Assembly (NCBI GenBank): GCA_035275625.1
Contig: DATEMK010000321.1
Span: 1 to 31,425, forward strand
Reading direction: 5' to 3'
DNA length: 31,425 nt
From: DATEMK01 sp035275625
Lineage (GTDB): Bacteria; Bacteroidota; Bacteroidia; AKYH767-A; OLB10
Position numbers and translations under genes: made by a program. The notes beneath the pieces are model-generated. The model worked only from the letters and a program-made list of their open reading frames with translations, did not search any database and was not told where the DNA came from. Of the stretch, positions 1 through 6,935 are shown in pieces. Position 1 is the first letter of the stretch. Each line of letters opens with the position of its first letter.

Positions 1-64
1 AAAATGAATGAAAATATAATGATAGAAAAAAATTTAAATCTAATAGTGGATAAAAGTTTAAAAC

Positions 65-523
65 ATGGATGTCCATACTGAACTTGGAAACTTGTTGCCC
101 CGCATACTTGTAGCTACTGCGCTTGGAGGTATCATTGGCATGGAAAGAGAAAGAAGCGGAAGTTACGCAGGCATCAGAACATTTGCAGCCGTTTCATTAG
201 GTGCATCCATGCTCACTGCAATTAACCTGCACCTCGGTTTAGCTGACCCCACACGCATGGTTGCTAACATTATATCAGGCATTGGATTTCTGGGAGCAGG
301 AATAATTTTCCGCGATTCCACAAAAGGAAATATTGCAGGACTTAATACAGCCGCTACATTATGGGCAACGGCTTCGGTAGGTATTGCCGCTGGCTTTGGT
401 ATGTACGTAATCAGCATAGCTTGTACAATTATTCTATACCTGCTGTTACTATCGCGTAAAGTTCCGTTTATTAAAAAGCTGGGTGATAGCGCTAAAAAAG
501 ATAAAGAAAGCAAGACTGATTAA
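65..523 (+). CDS. MgtC/SapB family membrane protein
   Basis: A 152-residue inner-membrane protein. The N-terminal part has the family's hallmark GxxxGxERE stretch (GGIIGMERERSGSYAGIRTF, about residues 21-40). The middle has the GIGFLGAGIIFR motif (about 73-84) and the NTAATLWATASVGIAAG motif (about 94-110), giving about four membrane helices and a Lys-rich cytoplasmic tail. These match the MgtC/SapB N-terminal domain; the C-terminal ACT-like domain of longer MgtC proteins is absent, as in the short SapB-type members. Known members are linked to magnesium limitation, acid stress and intramacrophage survival (modulating the F-ATPase in Salmonella); the exact role here cannot be read from sequence. 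It stands alone, 38 nt before the next open frame. The 64 bases upstream show no gene I can support. Family assignment is firm, function is open. Confidence 0.9.
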   Translation: MDVHTELGNLLPRILVATALGGIIGMERERSGSYAGIRTFAAVSLGASMLTAINLHLGLADPTRMVANIISGIGFLGAGIIFRDSTKGNIAGLNTAATLWATASVGIAAGFGMYVISIACTIILYLLLLSRKVPFIKKLGDSAKKDKESKTD

Positions 524-576
524 ATTAAGAAAATAAATTCAACTGTCGAAAAAAAATAATATGAAACAAATAAAAT

Positions 577-646
577 CCTTGTCGTCCGGCTTCCTGTTGC
601 AGTTTGTGCCCGCACTGCTCAAATGTAACAAGCCGGTTCGACAAGG
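577..646. repeat. Imperfect inverted repeat / long hairpin
   Basis: The left arm at 577-592 (CCTTGTCGTCCGGCTT) pairs with the right arm at 630-646 (AAGCCGGTTCGACAAGG). This gives 15 base pairs interrupted by one small internal loop (T opposite AA). The interior also contains a small GTGC-CC-GCAC hairpin and further partly complementary stretches, so the whole 70 bases can fold. It is GC-rich against an AT-rich background and sits just upstream of the likely start codon at 657. Possibilities are a small dispersed palindromic element (MITE- or REP-like), a 5' untranslated regulatory hairpin, or a terminator for upstream transcription; it lacks a clean T tail. I saw no second copy in this window. 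Confidence 0.6.
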
Positions 647-656
647 TCTATATAAA

Positions 657-1226
657 ATGAAAACAGCAGCGTTCATTCTTTCAGTTTTTATTACACATAT
701 ATCTATCGCTCAAAAAATTGATTTTTGTTATGCAGGAGTTTATCTCACCAACAATGACCTGGTGAATAAACATTTATCTAATGCAGTAAATACTATGATA
801 AAAGGAAATAGCGTTGGGTTTGCATCTTCCGGAAAAACAATTAAAGTAATTACTTCAGGAAAAACTGTAAAATTCAAACCTGGCAGCATTTCTGGCTTTT
901 ATGATTGCGATGCAACATATAGGTATTCTCCTGACGTGGAATTATACTCTCCTGAAGATTACTATAGAATTGAAGAAATTGGAGACCTTGTAATTTATAC
1001 TTCTGTTTTTTATGGAGGCACTGAGCATTTTTACAGTATCAGCTTGTCAGCTCAGATTCACAGACTAAACCTAAAAAATATTGAAAATGATTTTGTGCAA
1101 TACCCAAAATTTATTGAAGAGGTCATAAAAATGAAATCTGCAAATATGGGTGAAATAGCCGTCCGTGACGTTTCTGGTTTTAAAATAAATAAAATTTACA
1201 GGCAGATAATCGTTGAAAAAAAATAA
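657..1226 (+). CDS. Secreted protein of unknown function, paralogue of next gene
   Basis: I do not recognise a named family. An open frame extends back to an ATG at 561, but that extension lies across the 577-646 inverted repeat and would put a non-signal stretch first. The ATG at 657 gives a clean signal peptide (MKTAAFILSVFITHISIAQ, cleavage after the Ala-Gln region) and a 189-residue protein, so I choose it. The mature protein begins with a GVYLTNND motif, then alternating beta-like segments (KTIKVITSGKTVKFKPGSIS, GFYD) and a C-terminal part with a KINKIY motif. The same order of motifs occurs in the next gene (GIYISGNDF, IKLYKDSIFGYRD, FKINRVY), so the two are tandem paralogues 5 nt apart and probably co-transcribed. 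No CTD, lipobox or membrane anchor is visible, so a periplasmic location is most likely. Confidence 0.7.
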   Translation: MKTAAFILSVFITHISIAQKIDFCYAGVYLTNNDLVNKHLSNAVNTMIKGNSVGFASSGKTIKVITSGKTVKFKPGSISGFYDCDATYRYSPDVELYSPEDYYRIEEIGDLVIYTSVFYGGTEHFYSISLSAQIHRLNLKNIENDFVQYPKFIEEVIKMKSANMGEIAVRDVSGFKINKIYRQIIVEKK

Positions 1227-1231
1227 AAAAA

Positions 1232-1810
1232 ATGAAACAACTAAATGTATTTCTTTTTGTAAGTATTTGTGCAATTGGTTCACTTGCTCAAGCGCAAATT
1301 GCTCAACCCGGAATTTATATTTCCGGTAATGATTTTGATACTAATAAAATATCATCCTTTGAAATCAAGGGAAAGAAATATAAATTAAAGTTGCACGACA
1401 CATTTTACAAGCCCTTTATTGAAGTCGAATCAGGCGATTCCACTATTAAACTTTACAAAGATTCTATTTTCGGCTACCGGGACAAAGGAAATGTTTCCTT
1501 TTGTTTTTTTGATAAAAATATTTATACCGTAATGAACCAGCGAGAAAAAATAATTCTCTATAAACGGCAGTCATCAGGAGGTTATAAAAATACAGAGACC
1601 ATTGTAAGATATTTTTTCAGCAAAGATGCTTCTTCTCCCATTTTGCCGCTTACACGAACTAATCTTAAGGATGTTTTTCAAAGCGATTCAAGTTTTTATG
1701 AAATAATTGATATGTGTTTTGACAGTGATGATGAATTAATAACGTATGATAATACTTACAAAATATTTAAGATAAACAGGGTTTATGAATTCAGTCATAA
1801 AAATAAATAA
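1232..1810 (+). CDS. Secreted protein of unknown function, paralogue of previous gene
   Basis: A 192-residue protein with a signal peptide (MKQLNVFLFVSICAIGSLAQAQ). The mature part starts AQPGIYISGNDFDTNK and continues with beta-rich segments, including SGDSTIKLYKDSIFGYRDKG. It ends with a segment matching FKINRVY of the preceding paralogue. It starts 5 nt after the stop of that gene, so the pair looks like one transcript arising from a tandem duplication. The motif GxYxxxND near the N-terminus and the late KIxKIY/KINRVY motif are the best shared landmarks. Overall identity is modest, so the duplication is old. No catalytic motif, lipobox or T9SS CTD is visible. Function unknown; a periplasmic location is inferred from the signal peptide only. 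Confidence 0.75.
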   Translation: MKQLNVFLFVSICAIGSLAQAQIAQPGIYISGNDFDTNKISSFEIKGKKYKLKLHDTFYKPFIEVESGDSTIKLYKDSIFGYRDKGNVSFCFFDKNIYTVMNQREKIILYKRQSSGGYKNTETIVRYFFSKDASSPILPLTRTNLKDVFQSDSSFYEIIDMCFDSDDELITYDNTYKIFKINRVYEFSHKNK

Positions 1811-1851
1811 ATCGTTAAAAACTAAAAACCATAAAAACAAAAAGCATCAAT

Positions 1852-2988
1852 ATGAAAAACATTCGTTCCTCAATCACTTCTCTTATGATGATTCTATGCA
1901 TTACAGCTTGCAGCAATTCACAAGCTTCAAACAAAGAGAAATCTGGCACAGGGTTCATCATTATCGGCAACATTGCAGGGCTTAACAATTCAGATGTATA
2001 TTTTATGCATAAAGAGAATGATGTTCGAGTAACTGACACCGTAAAGGTGCGCAACAATAAGTTTACATATAGTGGAAAAGCCGATGAACCCTTGATGTAT
2101 TATCTTGACTTTGTACGTGATGAGAAGCGTGAGCGTATCGAAGTATTTGTAGAAAATACCAACATACAAATAACAGGAAAGATTGACTCGCTTGACTGGC
2201 TGAAAATTTCCGGTTCAAAGGTGCATAATGAGTATGAGCAATATAAAAAATCGCTTTCCTCATTCACTACTAAGCTTGATTCAATATCTGAATTGTATGA
2301 TAAAAAAGCTGAAGCAAAAGATGAAAAAGCAATGACTGATTTAGACAATAGTTATGAAAATATGCAGAAGCAGATGAACATAGCAGTGAAAAAATATATC
2401 AGCGAACATCCGTCATCTTATGTCAGTGCTTTTGCCGCAGTAACGAATTTTACCGTTCAGCCTGAACTGGAAGAATTAAAATCTGTTTTCACTTTACTTG
2501 ATTCCGTGCGTCAGCAAACACAATATGGCAAAGTGCTACGCGATGCAATTGTTGCTGCACAACGCACCGCCATTGGCGCTATAGCTCCCGATTTTTCGAT
2601 GAAAGATACAAGTGACCAATTAATTACGCTTTCTTCTTTCAAAGGAAGTGTAACGCTGCTTGACTTTTGGGCAGCATGGTGCGGACCATGCAGAAAAGAA
2701 AATCCGAACATTGTAAAAGCTTATGGTAAATTTCATGAAAAGGGATTAAAGATTTTTGCTGTATCGCTTGATAAGGATTCATCCAAATGGAAAAAAGCAA
2801 TTATAAAGGATAACCTGACATGGATACATGTTTCTGATTTGAAATACTGGAGCAATGATGCCGCCAGTCTCTATGGCGTTCGTTCCATTCCTGCGAATTT
2901 CCTGCTCGATAAAGAAGGAAAAATTATTGCGCGCAATCTACATGGGGAGGATTTGGAAAAAAAATTAGCTGAAATTTTTGACAAATAA
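1852..2988 (+). CDS. TlpA-like thioredoxin-fold lipoprotein with DUF4369-type N-terminus
   Basis: A 378-residue protein with a lipoprotein signal (MKNIRSSITSLMMILCITAC, lipid-modified Cys at 20). The N-terminal part (about 30-135) is a beta-rich DUF4369-like domain with the family's pattern of a described small step (FIIIGNIAGLNNSDVYF, then a RDEKRERIEVFVEN segment). A helical linker follows (about 135-230). The C-terminal AhpC/TSA-thioredoxin domain (about 240-378) has the redox motif WCGPC at 276-280 and the cis-proline motif SIPANF (Pro347). Proteins with this layout are membrane-anchored periplasmic thiol-disulfide oxidoreductases that reduce disulfides, for example during cytochrome or copper-centre maturation. 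It lies 41 nt after the paralogue pair and 78 nt before the RND pump gene. A link to metal-site maturation is inference from context; the family call is secure. Confidence 0.92.
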   Translation: MKNIRSSITSLMMILCITACSNSQASNKEKSGTGFIIIGNIAGLNNSDVYFMHKENDVRVTDTVKVRNNKFTYSGKADEPLMYYLDFVRDEKRERIEVFVENTNIQITGKIDSLDWLKISGSKVHNEYEQYKKSLSSFTTKLDSISELYDKKAEAKDEKAMTDLDNSYENMQKQMNIAVKKYISEHPSSYVSAFAAVTNFTVQPELEELKSVFTLLDSVRQQTQYGKVLRDAIVAAQRTAIGAIAPDFSMKDTSDQLITLSSFKGSVTLLDFWAAWCGPCRKENPNIVKAYGKFHEKGLKIFAVSLDKDSSKWKKAIIKDNLTWIHVSDLKYWSNDAASLYGVRSIPANFLLDKEGKIIARNLHGEDLEKKLAEIFDK

Positions 2989-3066
2989 TTTGAATATCTC
3001 CTTGAAGAAAGAAGACGAAAAAATTAAAACTTTAGTGATATTAACTATTTTCATACATTAAAAGTA

Positions 3067-6000
3067 ATGCTCAACCGAATCATAAATTTCTCCCTCTCTA
3101 ACCGTCTCATCATTTCGGCTTTTGCAATACTGCTGCTTGGTTATGGATATTATGCAACAACGAGACTTCCCGTTGATGTTCTGCCCGATTTAAATAAGCC
3201 GCAGGTTACTATTTTTCTTGAAGCCGAAGGAATGGCTCCTGAAGAGGTTGAGCAATTAGTCACACTTCCCATTGAGCGTACATTAAATGGCGCACCCGGT
3301 GTTGAGCATGTTCGTAGCACTTCCACTATCGGATTAGGAATGGTATTCGTAACGTTTGCTTACGGTACTGATATTTTAAAAGACCGCCAGATAGTTGCCG
3401 AAAAATTACAAACTGCTTCATCGCAATTACCCAATGGTATTGCACCCGAATTAGGTCCTGTATCCTCTATCATGGGACAAATAATGCTCATTGGCGTTTC
3501 ATCCGACACCACGCCAAAGTCAACATTACGCACACTTGCAGATTACACCATTCGACCGCGATTGCTTTCTATTGCCGGAGTATCGCAGGTCATTCCCATT
3601 GGTGGTGACAAGCTGCAATACCAGGTTTTGCTTGACCCTTTAAGAATGAACGCTGCCGGAATTTCTGTTGATGAAATAGAAAACGCTCTGCGCAATTCAA
3701 ATGAAAACAGTACAGGAAATTTTTATGTTCGCAGTGGTGGGGAAATTCTCATTCGCAATCTTGCACGCATTACTTCTCTTGATGAAATCCAAAACTTAGT
3801 GGTAGGATACAAAAACAATACACCCATTTTAGTACGCAATATTGCGGAAGTAAAATTCGGAGCAAAACCAAAACGTGGGGATGGCAGCGTGAATGGAACA
3901 CCTGGCGTAATTCTCGCAGTAGAAAAACAGCCGGGAGCCAATACACTTGACTTAACAAAAACTATTTCTGATGCAATGCACGATTTGCAAAAAGAAATGC
4001 CTTCTGACGTTAAACTTAATCCAGATATTTTCCAGCAGTCGCATTTCATTGAAAATTCTATTGATAATGTGCTGGAAGCATTGCGTGATGGTTCTGTTCT
4101 TGTTATCATTATTCTTTTCCTTTTCCTGTTTAATGTGCGCACGACAATTATTTCGCTTACCGCCATTCCGCTTTCCATTGTTATAACGGCAATAATATTT
4201 TCTATATTAGGTTTATCCGTAAACACCATGACACTGGGAGGTATTGCCATTGCCATTGGTGAATTGGTAGATGATTCCATTGTAGATGTTGAAAATGTTT
4301 TCAGACGATTAAAAGAAAACCGGCAGCTCACGGAACCGAGGAATGTTATACGTGTTATTTATGATGCATCAACAGAAGTGCGTAATTCAATAGTATATGC
4401 AACAATAATTGTTGTTCTTGTTTTTATTCCGTTGTTTTCATTGAGCGGTGTTGAAGGGAAAATATTTTCGCCCCTTGGTTATGCATATATCACTTCAATT
4501 ATTGCCTCACTTTTAGTTTCGCTCACTGTGACCCCTGTCATGTGTTATTATTTATTGCCGAAAGCAAAAATTATGGAGCGCAAAGAAGATACGGTAATTG
4601 TAAAATGGTTGAAAAAATTAAATACAAAAATGTTGCACTGGGGATTAAAAAATCCTAAGACCGTAATCGGTTCCACAGTTATTCTTTTAATCACTTCACT
4701 AATTGTGTTTTCAAATTTCGGTTCTGAATTTTTACCAGAATTCAACGAAGGCTCGCTTACGGTAAATGTTTTTGCACGACCTGGTACATCGCTGCAGCAA
4801 TCAAATGTAATAGGTGCACTTGCAGAAAAACAAATGCTTAAAGTGCCCGAAGTAAAATATACCGCAAGAAGAACAGGCAGAGCAGAATTAGACGAACACG
4901 CAGAAGGCGTTCATGCAAACGAAATTGAAGTGGAGTTGGATTACACAAAATCGAAGCGCGAAAAGAAAGAAGTAATGGATGATATACGTGCAAAATTAGC
5001 TCCGCTCAAAGGTGTTAATGTAATAATTGGTCAACCTATTTCACACCGGCTCGAACATTTGCTTTCTGGTGTGAAAGCGCAGGTGGCAATCACACTTTTT
5101 GGTGAGGACTTATCAGCATTAAGAAATTATTCGAATCAAATAAAAACAAATATTCAAAGCATTCCGGGGGTAGTTGACCTTGCGGTTGAACAACAAGTTT
5201 TAATTCCTCAACTCAATATCAAAGTTGATGATGATAAAATTTTGAAATATGGTTTGCAGAAAGGGAATGTAGTAAAAGAATTGCAGGCATTATTTCAGGG
5301 GGATGCGGTTACACAAATTATTGACGGAGCAAAACGCTTCGACCTCGTGGTAAAACTTCCTGATGATGCAAGAAAAGATTTACCGACCATTCAAAATACA
5401 TTAATCAGCTTGCCTTCCGGAGAAATGATTCCTGTAAAGGAAATTGCATCCATCATAGAAGAACCGGGACCTAATACTATTATTCATGATAATGCACAAC
5501 GAAAAATCACAATTTCGCTCAACACATCTGGGCGTGATTTAAGTAGCGTGGTAAAAGATGTTCAGACTGCCATAAGCAAAAAAATAAAGTTGCCCCAGGG
5601 ATATTTTATTGTATATGGTGGACAGTACGAAAGTCAGCAGGCTGCATCAAGGTCAATTATTATTCTTTCCATCATAGCATTTTTAGGGATTTTTTTAGTA
5701 CTCTTTTCTCATTTCCGGTCAGCCCCTATCGCTTTGCAAATCATGATGAACATCCCGCTTGCATTAATCGGAAGTATAATCGCTGTTCAAATTACAGGCG
5801 GTGTAATGTCCATTGCTACTATGGTTGGCTTTGTAACGCTCACAGGTATTGCATCGCGCAACGGCATTATGCGAATATCACATTACATTCACCTGGTAGA
5901 ACACGAAGGGGAAACATTTAACGACCATCTCATCATACGGGGTTCACTCGAACGGTTAGTCCCGGTAATGATGACCGCATTGGTGGCTGCATTAGCTTTA

Positions 6001-6195
6001 GTACCTTTGCTTACCAATAAAGATGCTGCAGGAAAAGAAATCCTCTATCCTGTTGCAGCAGTAATCGTTGGCGGATTGATGAGCTCAACATTGCTTGATA
6101 TGATTGTAAGTCCCGTGGTGTTTTCATTATATGGAGATAAGGCGTTGAAAAAATATTTTACAAGTAAGGAGGATAATCCGCTGAAGGAAAAATGA
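3067..6195 (+). CDS. Heavy-metal efflux RND permease (CusA/CzcA-type)
   Basis: A 1042-residue inner-membrane proton-driven exporter, the usual length for the HME-RND class. The N-terminus shows the class signature: first helix at about 10-30, then RLPVDVLPDLNKPQV and a GMAPEEVEQLVTLPIE motif in the first porter domain. Transmembrane helix 4 carries the acidic proton-relay segment GELVDDSIVDVEN (399-410 region), as in CusA/CzcA rather than drug pumps. The second half repeats the porter layout (FLPEFNEGSLTVNVFARPGT) and a second helix bundle ending near 1020. The best-studied members export Cu(I)/Ag(I) or Zn/Co/Cd from the periplasm together with a membrane-fusion adaptor (CusB/CzcB) and an outer-membrane channel (CusC/CzcC). 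Neither partner gene lies in this window, so they would be encoded elsewhere. The metal-binding-domain gene that follows supports a metal substrate; which metal cannot be decided by eye. Confidence 0.93.
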   Translation: MLNRIINFSLSNRLIISAFAILLLGYGYYATTRLPVDVLPDLNKPQVTIFLEAEGMAPEEVEQLVTLPIERTLNGAPGVEHVRSTSTIGLGMVFVTFAYGTDILKDRQIVAEKLQTASSQLPNGIAPELGPVSSIMGQIMLIGVSSDTTPKSTLRTLADYTIRPRLLSIAGVSQVIPIGGDKLQYQVLLDPLRMNAAGISVDEIENALRNSNENSTGNFYVRSGGEILIRNLARITSLDEIQNLVVGYKNNTPILVRNIAEVKFGAKPKRGDGSVNGTPGVILAVEKQPGANTLDLTKTISDAMHDLQKEMPSDVKLNPDIFQQSHFIENSIDNVLEALRDGSVLVIIILFLFLFNVRTTIISLTAIPLSIVITAIIFSILGLSVNTMTLGGIAIAIGELVDDSIVDVENVFRRLKENRQLTEPRNVIRVIYDASTEVRNSIVYATIIVVLVFIPLFSLSGVEGKIFSPLGYAYITSIIASLLVSLTVTPVMCYYLLPKAKIMERKEDTVIVKWLKKLNTKMLHWGLKNPKTVIGSTVILLITSLIVFSNFGSEFLPEFNEGSLTVNVFARPGTSLQQSNVIGALAEKQMLKVPEVKYTARRTGRAELDEHAEGVHANEIEVELDYTKSKREKKEVMDDIRAKLAPLKGVNVIIGQPISHRLEHLLSGVKAQVAITLFGEDLSALRNYSNQIKTNIQSIPGVVDLAVEQQVLIPQLNIKVDDDKILKYGLQKGNVVKELQALFQGDAVTQIIDGAKRFDLVVKLPDDARKDLPTIQNTLISLPSGEMIPVKEIASIIEEPGPNTIIHDNAQRKITISLNTSGRDLSSVVKDVQTAISKKIKLPQGYFIVYGGQYESQQAASRSIIILSIIAFLGIFLVLFSHFRSAPIALQIMMNIPLALIGSIIAVQITGGVMSIATMVGFVTLTGIASRNGIMRISHYIHLVEHEGETFNDHLIIRGSLERLVPVMMTALVAALALVPLLTNKDAAGKEILYPVAAVIVGGLMSSTLLDMIVSPVVFSLYGDKALKKYFTSKEDNPLKEK

Positions 6196-6243
6196 AAAAT
6201 ATTTACGTTAATTTTGAACCCGGCTTTTTTCATCCACGCTTAG

Positions 6244-6258
6244 CGCAATCTAATTGCG
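6244..6258 (+). terminator. Weak hairpin after the RND gene
   Basis: The bases CGCAAT and ATTGCG flank a 3-nt loop, about 50 nt after the RND stop codon. There is no strong T tract after it, so it is only a weak candidate terminator. It lies just upstream of the likely promoter of the metal-binding-protein gene. Confidence 0.2.
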
Positions 6259-6289
6259 GTAGGTCTTAAAAAGAAAACATAAATTTACT

Positions 6290-6297
6290 TATATTTG
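6290..6297 (+). promoter_or_regulatory. Bacteroidota-type -7 box
   Basis: TATATTTG fits the TAnnTTTG -7 consensus of Bacteroidota exactly. It lies 21 nt upstream of the ATG at 6319. No good TTTG -33 box is present at 19-21 nt spacing, so the call rests on the -7 match and its position in the short gap after the RND gene. Confidence 0.4.
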
Positions 6298-6318
6298 ACA
6301 AATTTTAAAATCAAAAAA

Positions 6319-6884
6319 ATGAAAAAACAAATTTCAATTTTAGCGGCAGCCCTCCTGTTGCTCACCGTGGCAAGTCAAAATATCTATGCACAGAGGAGCT
6401 GTTGCGCAAGCAGCAGTTCATGTAAAAAAATCAGCAAGAGTTCTCAAACAACAAATCAAGGCAGCATAATGGCGAAGTAAAAGCAGTCGGTAAATACCAG
6501 ATTGAAATGGTATATGCACCGCTCATGAAACAAGACCCGTTGATGTTTTATCTTATGAATAAAAAAGGAAAGCCTGTTATTGACACAACTATAACCGCCA
6601 CAGCCGAATTTACTTTTCAGGACAGCAGCATTGCAACAGTTCAATCAGAACCAAAACCGGAAGGCAGCTATGCCGTGCAATTACAAGACAAAACCAAACC
6701 CTTCATTTGCCTTGTTAATTTTCAAATCAAAGGAGAAAATGTAATGGCACGATTTGATGGCGGAGTTCCAAAATCAAATATCTTAACAACAAGCGCAATT
6801 TACACTTGCCCCATGCACCTCGAAGTGCAATCAGATAAGCAGGGCAGTTGCCCCAAATGCGCAATGGCTCTGGTAAAAAAATAA
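6319..6884 (+). pseudogene. Secreted heavy-metal-binding-domain protein, frameshifted
   Basis: Two open frames look like one gene broken by a single-base shift. The first (from the ATG at 6319) encodes a signal peptide (MKKQISILAAALLLLTVASQNIYAQ) and a Cys-rich start (RSCCASSSSCKK), then stops at 6478-6480. The other frame, open back through the A7 run at 6424-6430, reads HNGEVKAVGKYQIEMVYAP across the stop. It continues to 6884 with a beta-sandwich segment and a C-terminal heavy-metal-binding motif (YTCPMHLEV followed by SCPKCAMALVKK). That end matches the small Cys/His/Met domain found on Cu/Ag efflux and periplasmic metal proteins. A missing A in the A7 run would restore a continuous protein of about 188 residues. 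Whether this is a real null mutation, slippage on the A run or a sequencing error cannot be told from one sequence. The position next to the metal RND pump fits a periplasmic metal-binding role. The start at 6319 is preferred over 6295 because it gives the standard signal peptide. Confidence 0.75.
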
Positions 6885-6935
6885 ATTATCTCATAAGTTC
6901 AATAAAATAAATTGGCACTCAAAAAACAAAACAAA

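Noticed and set aside
163..513. Open frame on the - strand opposite the MgtC-like gene
   Set aside because: Antisense shadow of a well-supported membrane protein gene; no signal or motif.
561..656. N-terminal extension of the first secreted protein from the ATG at 561
   Set aside because: It runs through the inverted repeat and would hide the signal peptide that starts at 657.
3723..4331. Long open frame of 202 codons on the - strand
   Set aside because: Lies entirely inside the RND pump gene, has low-complexity Ser/Arg/Thr-rich translation and no family motif; it is a shadow of the + strand gene.
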